Below, piece by piece: positions 34,814-43,000 of a stretch of DNA of 64,000 nt. Every line of letters begins with the position of its first letter. Positions within the stretch are counted from its first letter, which is position 1. A program made the translations under genes and the position numbers. The notes below the pieces were generated by a model that saw nothing but the letters and a program-made list of their open reading frames with translations, was not told where the DNA came from and ran no database searches. The stretch is from JBBQAA01 sp038276395 (GTDB lineage Bacteria > Actinomycetota > Thermoleophilia > Solirubrobacterales > Solirubrobacteraceae): positions 1 to 64,000 of the forward strand of contig JBBQAA010000068.1 in the NCBI GenBank assembly GCA_038276395.1, written 5' to 3'.

Positions 34814-36361
34814 ATGTCAGCCACGCTTGAACAGAACGAAGAATCAGGGTCCCACGGCGGGCGGAACGTCGGCCGGATCCAGGAGATCCAGGGTGTCGTC
34901 ATCGAGGCCGTCTTCCCGGACAAGCTGCCGGAGATCAACTTCGCCCTGACCGTCGACCGCGACGGCGACACCCCGGGCGAGGAGGAGGGCGTCTCCGCCG
35001 GCCTCGGGACACTCGTGCTCGAGGTCCAGCAGCACCTCGGCGACGATCGCGTCCGCTGCGTGGCCATGGACACGACGGACGGCCTCGCGCGCGGGATGGA
35101 GGTGGTCGACACCGGCGGCCCGATCACCGTGCCCGTGGGCAAGGGCACGCTCGGTCGCATCTTCAACCTGCTCGGCGAGCCGATCGACCTCGGGGACGAC
35201 CTCGACGAGGACATGGAGCGCTGGCCGATCCACCGCACCGCCCCCACGGTCGAGAACCTGACGCCGACGACGGAGATGTTCGAGACCGGCATCAAGGTCA
35301 TCGACCTCCTCGCCCCCTACGCGAAGGGCGGCAAGGTCGGCCTGTTCGGCGGCGCCGGCGTGGGCAAGACGGTGATCATCCAGGAGCTCATCCACAACCT
35401 GGCCCAGGAGCACGGCGGCCTGTCGGCCTTCTGCGGCGTGGGCGAGCGCTCGCGCGAGGGCAACGACCTGTGGCTCGAGATGAAGGAGTCGGGCGTCCTC
35501 GACAAGACGATGCTCGTCTTCGGCCAGATGAACGAGCCGCCCGGCGCGCGCATGCGCGTCGCGCTCTCGGGCCTGACGATGGCCGAGTACTTCCGCGATG
35601 AGGAGGGGCAGGACGTCCTGCTCTTCATCGACAACATCTTCCGCTTCGTGCAGGCGGGCTCGGAGGTCTCTGCGCTGCTCGGCCGGATGCCCTCCCAGGT
35701 GGGCTACCAGCCGACGCTCGAGTCCGAGATGGGCCAGCTCCAGGAGCGGATCACCTCGACCAAGCAGGGCTCGGTCACCTCGATCCAGGCGATCTACGTG
35801 CCGGCCGACGATCTCACCGACCCGGCGCCCGCCTCGGTGTTCGCTCACCTGAACGCGACGACGTCGCTGTCCCGGGCGATCTCCGAGAAGGGCATCTACC
35901 CGGCCGTCGACCCGCTCGACTCGACCTCGACGATCCTCAAGCCCGAGATCGTCGGGGAGGAGCACTTCAACGTCGCCAACGAGGTCAAGGAGGTGCTCCA
36001 GCGCTACCGCGAGCTGCAGGACATCATCGCCATCCTCGGCATCGACGAGCTCTCCGACGAGGACCGCCAGGCCGTCCAGCGCGCGCGCAAGATCGAGCGC
36101 TTCCTCTCCCAGCCCTTCTTCGTGGCCGAGCAGTTCACGGGCACGCCGGGGGTCTACGTCTCGGTCGAGGACACCGTGCGCTCGTTCAGGGAGGTGCTCG
36201 AGGGCAAGCACGACGACCTCTCCGAGGGCGCGTTCTTCCTCAAGGGCTCGATCGACGACGTCGTCAAGAGCAAGGGCGAGGGGGACGAGGAGGATTCCGA
36301 GCGCGACGAGGGCTCGGAGGACGAGCAGGACGCGGACTCCGACGAGGACGAGGACTCCTAG
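34814..36361 (+). CDS. atpD: F1Fo ATP synthase subunit beta with acidic tail
   Basis: The catalytic F1 subunit, 515 residues. Walker A is GGAGVGKTVIIQEL, the catalytic glutamate is in VGERSREGNDL, the Walker B region reads VLLFIDNIFRF and the family signature MNEPPGARMRV. Core homology ends near residue 488 and about 27 residues of nearly pure acid and serine follow (DEEDSERDEGSEDEQDADSD). ATG 34814 has GGAGG 6 bases upstream. Confidence 0.97.
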   Translation: MSATLEQNEESGSHGGRNVGRIQEIQGVVIEAVFPDKLPEINFALTVDRDGDTPGEEEGVSAGLGTLVLEVQQHLGDDRVRCVAMDTTDGLARGMEVVDTGGPITVPVGKGTLGRIFNLLGEPIDLGDDLDEDMERWPIHRTAPTVENLTPTTEMFETGIKVIDLLAPYAKGGKVGLFGGAGVGKTVIIQELIHNLAQEHGGLSAFCGVGERSREGNDLWLEMKESGVLDKTMLVFGQMNEPPGARMRVALSGLTMAEYFRDEEGQDVLLFIDNIFRFVQAGSEVSALLGRMPSQVGYQPTLESEMGQLQERITSTKQGSVTSIQAIYVPADDLTDPAPASVFAHLNATTSLSRAISEKGIYPAVDPLDSTSTILKPEIVGEEHFNVANEVKEVLQRYRELQDIIAILGIDELSDEDRQAVQRARKIERFLSQPFFVAEQFTGTPGVYVSVEDTVRSFREVLEGKHDDLSEGAFFLKGSIDDVVKSKGEGDEEDSERDEGSEDEQDADSDEDEDS

Positions 36362-36364
36362 GTC

Positions 36365-36784
36365 GTGGCCCACGAGAAGTTCCCCGTCGAGGTCCTGACG
36401 CCCGAGGGCGAGGTGTGGAACGAGGAGGTCGAGATGATCTCGACGCGGACCGGCGTCGGCTCGATCGGCATCCTCGCCCACCACCAGCCGCTGCTGGCCA
36501 TGCTCGAGCCGGCCGAGCTCAGGCTCTACACCTCGGAGTCCGACTACGAGTCCTTCGCCCAGGGCGAGGGCTACCTGCAGATGATCGGCAACCGCGCGCT
36601 CGTGCTCGTCGAGGAGGCGATGAAGCCGGAGGACCTCGACAGCTCAGACCTCGAGTCGAAGCTGAAGACGGCCGAGGAGGAGCTCGAGCAGGCCGAGGAC
36701 GGCTCCGAGGAGGAGAAGCGCGCGGCGCGCGACAAGAAGCGCTGGGAGCGGTTCCTCGAGCTGGCGGGCTCCTCGCGCTCGTAG
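36365..36784 (+). CDS. atpC: F1Fo ATP synthase subunit epsilon
   Basis: A 139-residue rotor subunit. The N-terminal beta sandwich reads FPVEVLTPEGEVWNEEVEMI and GVGSIGILAHHQPLLAML. The C-terminal part is a long, highly charged helix pair (LESKLKTAEEELEQAEDGSEEEK), which in related enzymes can regulate ATP hydrolysis. GTG 36365 follows the atpD stop by 3 bases. Last gene of the operon. Confidence 0.95.
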   Translation: MAHEKFPVEVLTPEGEVWNEEVEMISTRTGVGSIGILAHHQPLLAMLEPAELRLYTSESDYESFAQGEGYLQMIGNRALVLVEEAMKPEDLDSSDLESKLKTAEEELEQAEDGSEEEKRAARDKKRWERFLELAGSSRS

Positions 36785-36805
36785 CGGCTGACGGCTCCGA
36801 TCGCG

Positions 36806-37222
36806 TCAGAGGGTCGGCAGCCAGCGCGCGGCGCGGAGGCGCGCGTCGGCGGTCACGAGCGTCAGCTCGTAGACGAGGGCGGTCGCGGCCAGGAAGCGAT
36901 CGGCGGGATCAGCGTGCGCGAACGGAAGCTCGTGCGTGACCACGGCCACCTCGCGGGTCAGCGCGGCGTCGCGGACGGGGAGCGCTCCCGTGCTCTTCCC
37001 GGTCCAGTCACGGAGTCCGTGCTCCAATCGGACGCGACCCCGCGCCGCGAGCAGACCGAGCTCCCAGATCGAGACCGGGGAGAGCCAGAGGTCGCCGGGC
37101 GAGTCGTCGATCGCCTCCCGCTGGGCTCGGCGCAGGCGGTCGGACCGCGTCAGGTGCCAGAACCAGATGTGGGTGTCGAGCAGGTAGGGCGCGCCCTGCG
37201 AGCGCCGGCGGCCTGCGCTCAA
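36806..37222 (-). CDS. vapC: PIN-domain toxin VapC
   Basis: A 138-residue PIN-domain ribonuclease of a type II toxin-antitoxin pair. The acidic metal-binding residues are D in YLLDTHIWFW, E in SPVSIWELGLL, D in DPADRFLAATA and D in LVTADARLR. VapC toxins cleave tRNA or rRNA. The likely start is TTG 37222, giving a TTGA overlap with the antitoxin stop; the open frame reaches 37471, but that region is antitoxin in another frame. It is convergent with atpC, 21 bases away. Confidence 0.85.
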   Translation of the reverse strand: MSAGRRRSQGAPYLLDTHIWFWHLTRSDRLRRAQREAIDDSPGDLWLSPVSIWELGLLAARGRVRLEHGLRDWTGKSTGALPVRDAALTREVAVVTHELPFAHADPADRFLAATALVYELTLVTADARLRAARWLPTL

Positions 37223-37455
37223 GCGAGGCGTCCCCAGTCCTCGGCCGGGAGGGGGGCGACGATGTCGCCGAGCTCCTCCGCCTCGCCGGCCATCGCGCCG
37301 AACGCGCTCCCCTTCTTCACCGGAGGCGGCGGCGGGACGACCTGGGCCACGGGGACGCCGCGGCGGGTCACGAGCAGCGGCTGCCCGGTGCGCCGCACGC
37401 GCTCCAGCGCGGCCAGGCAGGTCGCCTTGAACTCGGAGATCGCCATCTCGTCCAT
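37219..37455 (-). CDS. Phd/YefM-type antitoxin (VapB partner)
   Basis: A 78-residue antitoxin: ISEFKATCLAALERVRRTGQ and LLVTRRGVPVAQVVPP are the Phd/YefM DNA-binding fold, and the C-terminal AEDWGRLA would wrap the toxin. The ATG at 37455 is preceded at 7 bases by TACGAT, and a palindrome occupies the promoter spacer, so the antitoxin probably represses its own leaderless transcript. Overlaps the toxin gene by 4 bases. Confidence 0.85.
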   Translation of the reverse strand: MDEMAISEFKATCLAALERVRRTGQPLLVTRRGVPVAQVVPPPPPVKKGSAFGAMAGEAEELGDIVAPLPAEDWGRLA

Positions 37456-37462
37456 CGTCTGA

Positions 37463-37491
37463 ATCGTACATGGTCGATGACCATGGTCAAG
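37463..37491 (-). promoter_or_regulatory. antitoxin promoter with palindromic operator in the spacer
   Basis: Minus strand: TTGACC (37490-37485), 16 bases, TACGAT (37468-37463), 7 bases, ATG 37455. The spacer contains CATGGTC-GAT-GACCATG (37469-37485), a perfect inverted repeat, and GACCATGGTC (37479-37488), a perfect 10-bp palindrome. This is the expected site for antitoxin or toxin-antitoxin autoregulation. Confidence 0.7.
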
Positions 37492-37642
37492 TGTGGCTGA
37501 GTGCGCGATGCAGCAGCCGTTCGGTCGGCTTCACGTACGCCCCGATTACCAGGTCTGCCGGAGGGTCGCGATCGCCGGGCGGATCCGCGGGTCGGGCAGC
37601 AGCAAGCGGCCAGCCACGCGCCGGGGTGCCCGTGCTGTCGTG

Positions 37643-37888
37643 TTAGCCGGCGGGTTCGACGCGGACGATCTGTGAGAGGCGAGATCGCTCTGCCGAGCCG
37701 AGGAATCCGCCCTGGGTCACCGGACCGATCTGGCGTTCGACTCGCCTGATGGCTCTTCGTAGCTCGCGAGGTGAGCCGGGCACGACGAAGCTGCGTTCGC
37801 CGGCGCAGGCGACCGTCGGGCTCGCGCTGCCGCCGCCGGCGACACCGCAGACCACTGCGACAACAAGAGCAAGAACCGGAGGTCTCAC
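37643..37888 (-). CDS. possible small secreted protein, 81 residues
   Basis: GTG 37888 opens a frame with a signal-peptide-like start (PPVLALVVAVVCGVAGGGSASP) and a mature part with ELRRAIRRVERQIG. No family is recognised and no clear ribosome-binding site is seen. The surrounding 37.5-38.7 kb stretch is visibly less GC-rich than its neighbours and contains a decayed gene, so this may also be a remnant. Confidence 0.35.
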   Translation of the reverse strand: MRPPVLALVVAVVCGVAGGGSASPTVACAGERSFVVPGSPRELRRAIRRVERQIGPVTQGGFLGSAERSRLSQIVRVEPAG

Positions 37889-37974
37889 AACGGGAGCGTT
37901 AGACGAAGCGGTGCCGCGCCCTTCGGCCATCCAAGTTGGGCTCGCACGTGCGCAGGCCGCTCCGACCCGTAGTG

Positions 37975-38662
37975 TCACCGGCGGTAGCGCAGGGGTGCCC
38001 GACCTGACCGGTATCCGGCGTCTCTCGCTCGCTGACATCGATCAGGAGACGCGCGAAGAGCTCGTAGCTCACGGTGAGGACGGTCGGTCGCCGCGACGTC
38101 CCAGGGGAGCGGTCGGCCGCTGACGAGCTCCGCGAACGCGGCATGGTGGCGAAGCGCTGCCAGGTCGTCGTCATCGCGGGCGAGCTCGGCCGAAGACGGC
38201 GAGAGCTCGACGGCACGCCGCAGATGCGCGAGCGCCGCGTCGATCCGACCCGCTCGACTCTCGAAGCAGGCGGTGTTGTAGTACAACGCGGCGTACGGTG
38301 GGTCATCCACGATCAGCGCCTGGGCGCGGTCAGCGCCCACGTCGTAGTCGCCGGATTCGAACAGTGGAACCAGCGGCGCGAACAGCTCCCAGCCGGTGGG
38401 CTCGTACGGCTTCCCCGCCGGCCCTCCGCCGATGGCAATCACTGTCGTGCCGGCTTGTCGAGCGAACGCCGTTCGCTTCGCTGGAGTCGGGTTCGGCCTC
38501 CTCGTGCTCGTTGATGAGCCGGTCGCCGTCGGAGCGTGCGGTCATCGCGTTGACCCCGAACGTCATGATCCCGAAGTGGCGTCACACCGGCCGAAACGGG
38601 CACCGCCCGTCATCGATTTCGTCGATCTCTTCAAGCCGCGAAACCGAGAATGCCGCCGCCAT
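37975..38662 (-). pseudogene. cupin-TPR protein, decayed
   Basis: The start (ATG 38662) reads MAAAFSVSRLEEIDEIDDG and CPFRPV, then an in-frame TGA (38582-38584) where an Arg codon is expected, then RHFGIMTFGVNAMTARSDGD and NEHEEAEPDSS, the beginning of a cupin. About 40 residues of the cupin core are missing and the frame shifts. It resumes as AFARQAGTTVIAIGGGPAGK, then a TPR-like stretch (DDPPYAALYYNTACFESRAG, HLRRAVELSPSS) to about 38116. Intact relatives are small cupin-TPR proteins of unknown function in related actinobacteria. Nonsense, deletion and frameshift together mark a true pseudogene. Confidence 0.75.
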
Positions 38663-38964
38663 GTCTTCTTTCTCCGCGTGGATGTGCGTTGACTTGGAGC
38701 CTACATGCCACTCGGAGCGCTGACCGGCCCGCGCCTCCGAACGCCTGCTCCCGCGGGCGTCAGCGGCATCGCGAGATCGGTAGCTGCGCCACGAGCTTCG
38801 CCTCGGCGATGCCGGGACCGCTTCCACTCGTGTACGAGCGCCCTGCACCGCGCGACGAGGAACCCGCAACGCGGGTCCCGCCGCTCCGCGCCGGAAGGTC
38901 GCCCGGCCGGCACCCCTCGCGGCCGCGACCCCCGGCCGCCATCGCGCCCCCTACCCTCGATCGC
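38663..38964. other. 302-base interval without a recognised gene
   Basis: Lies between the cupin-TPR remnant and the M20 peptidase gene. A GAGAAAG-type purine stretch just upstream of 38662 on the minus strand would be the ribosome-binding site of the remnant. TACCCT (38952-38957) ends 7 bases before GTG 38965 and is the probable -10 of a leaderless M20 transcript. Nothing else is seen; the long frames here have no family resemblance. Confidence 0.5.
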
Positions 38965-40107
38965 GTGGCCGACGAACGCGCGCTGGCCGAGCGCCTCATC
39001 TCCTACGACACCTCGACGCCGGACGGGATCCGCGCGCTCGGCGGCTTCGTCAAGGGGTGGCTCGAGGCGCGGGACGTCCGCGTCTCCGAGCGGACCTTCG
39101 GCGAGCTGCCGGTGATCGCGGGGGAGGTGGGTCCGCGAGGCGAGGACGGCGGGCCGCACATCCTCTTTCACGGCCACCTCGACGTCGTGCCCGGCCGCGC
39201 CGAGCAGTTCGCCCCCCGGATCGAGGGGGATCGCCTGATCGGCCGCGGCGCCTACGACATGAAGGGCGGCCTCGCGTGCATGCTCTGCGCGCTACGGGAC
39301 CTGGCCGAGACGACACGGGCGCGGGTGACGCTCGTCTGCGTGCCCGACGAGGAGTCCGAGGACATCGACGAGCGCTCGATCGACGAGCTCGTGGCCGGCG
39401 GCCTGCGCGCCGACTTCGCCATCACCGGCGAGCCCACCGACCTGCACATCGGCGTCCAGGCCAAGGGCGTCCTGGCCATGAGGGTCGAGGTCGCGGGGCG
39501 CGCCGCTCACGGCTCGACGCCCTGGCTCGGGGACAATGCGGTGCTGAAGGGCATCGACGTCTTCCGCCGCATCGAGTCGATGCCTTTCGCCCGGGAGTCC
39601 TCGGAGATGTTCGACCGCCCGTCGATCAACCTCGGGCGGATCCAGGGCGGCGACGCCGTCAACAAGGTCCCGGACCACTGCGAGATGTCGGTCGACGTGC
39701 GCTTCCTGCCGGGGCAGGATCCGGGGGAGATCCTCGCCCAGGTGCGCCAGATGCCCGACGTCACTGTCACGCCGACCTTCGTGCGCCCGCCGGCGATCGT
39801 CTCCCCGCGCGACCCCTACGTGCGCGCGCTGCGCCACGCGGCCGGGCGCGCCGGCGGCAGCGAGACGATGAGCGTCGGCCGCGACGGCGCCTCGGACGCC
39901 ATCGCCTTCCTACAGGCGGGCGTGCCCGCTGTCGAGTTCGGACCCCGCGGCGGAGGCCACCACGGGCCGGAGGAGTGGGTTTCGATCGAGTCCCTGGCCC
40001 GGTACCGCCGCACCCTCGTCGACTTCGTCCACGGCCTGCCCGACTGGCTCGAGCGCGAGCAGGGCGGCGGCGGCGAGCTGCGGGCGATCGAGGGCGGCCT
40101 CGCGTGA
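38965..40107 (+). CDS. M20-family metallopeptidase/deacylase (ArgE/DapE type)
   Basis: A 380-residue dinuclear zinc hydrolase of the ArgE/DapE/CPG2 family. Visible metal and catalytic motifs: FHGHLDVVPG, GRGAYDMKGGLACM, VPDEESED, ITGEP and the late GPRGGGHHGPEEWV histidine. The dimerisation domain occupies roughly 170-285. Substrate (acetylornithine, succinyl-diaminopimelate or a peptide) cannot be decided. The frame is open far upstream; GTG 38965 (VADERALAERLIS) gives the normal N-terminus. Coupled by GTGA to the LCP gene. Confidence 0.88.
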   Translation: MADERALAERLISYDTSTPDGIRALGGFVKGWLEARDVRVSERTFGELPVIAGEVGPRGEDGGPHILFHGHLDVVPGRAEQFAPRIEGDRLIGRGAYDMKGGLACMLCALRDLAETTRARVTLVCVPDEESEDIDERSIDELVAGGLRADFAITGEPTDLHIGVQAKGVLAMRVEVAGRAAHGSTPWLGDNAVLKGIDVFRRIESMPFARESSEMFDRPSINLGRIQGGDAVNKVPDHCEMSVDVRFLPGQDPGEILAQVRQMPDVTVTPTFVRPPAIVSPRDPYVRALRHAAGRAGGSETMSVGRDGASDAIAFLQAGVPAVEFGPRGGGHHGPEEWVSIESLARYRRTLVDFVHGLPDWLEREQGGGGELRAIEGGLA

Positions 40108-41654
40108 GCGTCCTCCCGCCCCGAGCCGCGGGCCCGCCGCGTGCCTCGTCCGGGATGGCGACGCGGTTCCTGGCCGCCGCCGTCACGGTCGCCGTCCTCG
40201 TCGGGGCCGCCGTCGCCACGGGCGTCCTGCTCCAGGTCAAGACCGTCGTCGCCTTCGTCAACGAGAGCCCGGCGATCCACACGTTGCAGATCACCTCGGC
40301 CGACGCCGGGTCGCCGCAGACGATCCTCGTGATCGGCTCGGACCGGCGCTTCGCGACCCGCAAGGACGTCCACAACGCGCGCTCGGACACGATCATCCTC
40401 GTCCGGATGAATCCCAACGCCGAGGCGACGACGCTCATGTCGATCCCGCGCGACCTGAAGGTCCAGCTCCGGGCGGGTGGGGCGCCCGACAAGATCAACG
40501 CCGCCTACTCGATCGGGGGCGCCCCGGCGACCGCGCGCGCGGTCAAGCGGCTGCTCTCGACGCCCGGCCACCCGTTCCAGATCAACCACATCGTCAACGT
40601 CAACTTCACCGGATTCAGCCAAGCCGTCAACGCGCTCGGCTGCGTCTACGCCGACATCGACCGCAACTACTTCAACGACAACAACCCGCCCGCCGGGGGC
40701 GGGCCGCCCTACGCGGTCATCTCGATCAAGCCGGGCTACCAGCACCTGTGCGGGCGCAAGGCGCTCTCCTACGTCCGCTTCCGCCACCTCGACACCGACA
40801 TCGTGCGCTCGGCCCGCCAGCAGGACTTCCTGCGCCAGGCCAAGCAGCAGTACGGGTCGACCGCGCTGCTCGACAATCGCTCGCGCCTCGGGCGGATCTT
40901 CGGCCGCTACACCCAGAGCGACGCGGACCTCCACACGACGTCGGGCATCCTCAAGCTGCTGAACCTCGTCATCTTCGCGGGCAAGAAGCAGCCGATCGAG
41001 GAGATCCACTTCCCGGCCGTCCTCGGCGCCGCGGACGACCCGTTCGTGACCGTCCAGCCCGGGCCCCTCCGGGTGGCCGTGCGGCGCTTCCTCACCGGGG
41101 CCTCCGGGCACCCGAAGCCGGCGCGGCCGAGCCCCCGGGGCAGGCGCGGCGGCAGACGGCGCCGGGCGCACGGCCGGCAGGGCTTCGTCGCCTCGGTGCC
41201 CGGCCTGGCCGACGCGCACAGCGCGGGCGAGCAGCAGGGCGCCGTCGTCGGCGCCAAGGTCCGCTTCCCGGTGCTCTACCCGCGGGTCATCACCGCCGCC
41301 GGGACCTACCAGTCAGAGGGCGGCAACGTCTACCCGCGCGCCTACCGGATCAAGGACCGGGGGCGCTCCTACGGCGCCTACCGCCTGGTCGTCTCGGCTG
41401 GGCCGATCGGGGAGTACTACGGCATCGAGGGCACGGCCTGGCGCTTCCCGCCGCTGCTGCGCAGCCCGAGCGAGGTGCGGGTGGTGAACGGGCGCCGGTT
41501 GCTGCTGTTCTACGACGGCTCCCACCTGCGCTTCGTCGGCTATCGGACCCGCACGGCGGCCTACTGGGTGGCCAACACCCTCTCGGAGACGGCCGGCAAC
41601 AAGCAGATGCTGGCGATGGCGGCGACGCTGCAACGCATCGGCAGCCACCGCTGA
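40104..41654 (+). CDS. LytR-CpsA-Psr (LCP) family glycopolymer transferase
   Basis: A 516-residue membrane protein that would attach undecaprenyl-linked glycopolymers to peptidoglycan outside the cell. An N-terminal anchor (AVTVAVLVGAAVATGVLL, about 24-41) is followed by the LCP core: TILVIGSDRR, ARSDTIILVRMNP, TTLMSIPRDLKV (catalytic Arg/Asp), KINAAYSIGG, and YVRFRHLDTDIVRSARQQ. A basic linker near 330-355 leads to a C-terminal domain of about 140 residues. It is placed before UDP-sugar and GDP-sugar genes and probably acts on the same polymer that the WecA-type enzyme starts. Confidence 0.9.
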   Translation: MSVLPPRAAGPPRASSGMATRFLAAAVTVAVLVGAAVATGVLLQVKTVVAFVNESPAIHTLQITSADAGSPQTILVIGSDRRFATRKDVHNARSDTIILVRMNPNAEATTLMSIPRDLKVQLRAGGAPDKINAAYSIGGAPATARAVKRLLSTPGHPFQINHIVNVNFTGFSQAVNALGCVYADIDRNYFNDNNPPAGGGPPYAVISIKPGYQHLCGRKALSYVRFRHLDTDIVRSARQQDFLRQAKQQYGSTALLDNRSRLGRIFGRYTQSDADLHTTSGILKLLNLVIFAGKKQPIEEIHFPAVLGAADDPFVTVQPGPLRVAVRRFLTGASGHPKPARPSPRGRRGGRRRRAHGRQGFVASVPGLADAHSAGEQQGAVVGAKVRFPVLYPRVITAAGTYQSEGGNVYPRAYRIKDRGRSYGAYRLVVSAGPIGEYYGIEGTAWRFPPLLRSPSEVRVVNGRRLLLFYDGSHLRFVGYRTRTAAYWVANTLSETAGNKQMLAMAATLQRIGSHR

Positions 41655-41691
41655 ACCGGCGCCTCCGGCCTCCTACCCTTCGGCGCCTTCC

Positions 41692-42996
41692 ATGAGCGAG
41701 CAGCGTGAACCCATCGCGGTCATCGGCACGGGCTACGTCGGCCTCGTGACGGCCGCGGGCTTCGCCGCGCTCGGCTCCGAGGTCTGGTGCGTCGACATCG
41801 ACGCGGAGAAGATCGCGCGGCTGCGGGCGGGGGAGATCCCGATCTACGAGCCGGGGCTCAAGGCGCTCGTGGCCGCCCACCGCGAGCGCCTGCACTTCGA
41901 CACCGAGCTCGGGCCGGCGCTCGCCCACGCGCGGCTCCTGTTCGTGGCGGTGGGCACGCCGCCGACCTACTCGGGGGACGCCGACCTCTCGGCCGTCCAC
42001 GCCGTCGTCGACGCGCTGCCGGCCGAGCCGGGCGCGGAGCCGCGGGCGCTCGTCATGAAGTCGACGGTGCCGGTGGGGACGGGGGAGGCGATCCGCCGCC
42101 GCTTCGCCGAGCACGGCGGGGAGGGCTTCGCCTACGTCTCCTGTCCGGAGTTCCTGCGCGAGGGCAGCGCCGTGCGCGACTTCGACTCCCCCGACCGCGT
42201 GGTGATCGGGGACGAGGGCGGCTGGGCGGGCGACGCCGTGGCCGCGCTCTACGCGCCGCTCGACGCGCCGCTGCTGCGCACCGACATCGCCTCGGCGGAG
42301 ATGATCAAGCTCGCCTCCAACGCGTTCCTGGCCACCAAGATCTCCTTCATCAACGAGATCGCCGTCGTGTGCGAGGAGGTCGGCGCCGACGTGCGCGAGG
42401 TCGCGCGCGGGATGGGGACGGACTCGCGCATCGGCCCGCGCTTCCTGAACGCGGGGATCGGCTGGGGCGGCTCGTGCTTTGGCAAGGACGTCACCTCGCT
42501 GAAGAAGCTCGCGGCCAATACGGGCTACCAGTTCCAGCTCCTGAACGCCTCGCTCGAGGTCAACGAGCTGCAGAAGCGTCGCGTCGTGGCCAAGCTGCAT
42601 AAGCACCTGGGCCCGCTCGCTGGCCTCCGGGTGGCGCTCCTCGGGCTCGCGTTCAAGCCGGACACCGACGACATGCGCGACGCCGCCTCGCTCGTGCTCA
42701 CGGCGCGGATGCAGGCCGACGGCACGCGGGTGGCGGCCTACGACCCGGTGGCGATGCCCGCGGCGCGACGGCTGCTCACGGGCGTCGAGTTCGCCCCCTC
42801 GGCGCTGGCGGCGGCGGCGGGCGCCGACGCCGCGGTGCTCGTCACCGAGTGGGCGGAGTTCGGAGAGCTCGACTTCGGCGCCCTGGCCGAGGCGATGGCG
42901 GGCACGCTCGTCGTGGACGGCCGCAACTTCCTCGACCCCGGCGCCGTCCGCGCCGCCGGCCTCGTCTACGAGGGCGTGGGCCGGGAGGTGGGCTAG
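41692..42996 (+). CDS. ugd: UDP-glucose 6-dehydrogenase
   Basis: A 434-residue NAD-dependent enzyme making UDP-glucuronate. The N-terminal VIGTGYVGLVTAAGFAALG binds NAD. The catalytic cysteine lies in GIGWGGSCFGKDV (about 262) and the catalytic lysine in MIKLASNAFLATKISFINE; LAFKPDTDDMRDAAS marks the C-terminal domain. ATG 41692 has TACCCT 12 bases before it and no ribosome-binding site. Followed after 4 bases by the GDP-mannose pyrophosphorylase gene. Confidence 0.94.
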   Translation: MSEQREPIAVIGTGYVGLVTAAGFAALGSEVWCVDIDAEKIARLRAGEIPIYEPGLKALVAAHRERLHFDTELGPALAHARLLFVAVGTPPTYSGDADLSAVHAVVDALPAEPGAEPRALVMKSTVPVGTGEAIRRRFAEHGGEGFAYVSCPEFLREGSAVRDFDSPDRVVIGDEGGWAGDAVAALYAPLDAPLLRTDIASAEMIKLASNAFLATKISFINEIAVVCEEVGADVREVARGMGTDSRIGPRFLNAGIGWGGSCFGKDVTSLKKLAANTGYQFQLLNASLEVNELQKRRVVAKLHKHLGPLAGLRVALLGLAFKPDTDDMRDAASLVLTARMQADGTRVAAYDPVAMPAARRLLTGVEFAPSALAAAAGADAAVLVTEWAEFGELDFGALAEAMAGTLVVDGRNFLDPGAVRAAGLVYEGVGREVG

Positions 42997-43000
42997 CGAT

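Noticed and set aside
37600..37660. Possible tRNA T-loop (GGTTCGAC)
   Set aside because: No matching acceptor stem, D arm or anticodon arm around it; the bases encode the end of the small minus-strand frame.
37749..38123. A 124-codon plus-strand frame
   Set aside because: Antisense to the cupin-TPR remnant and the signal-peptide frame, with no start signal and no recognisable fold.
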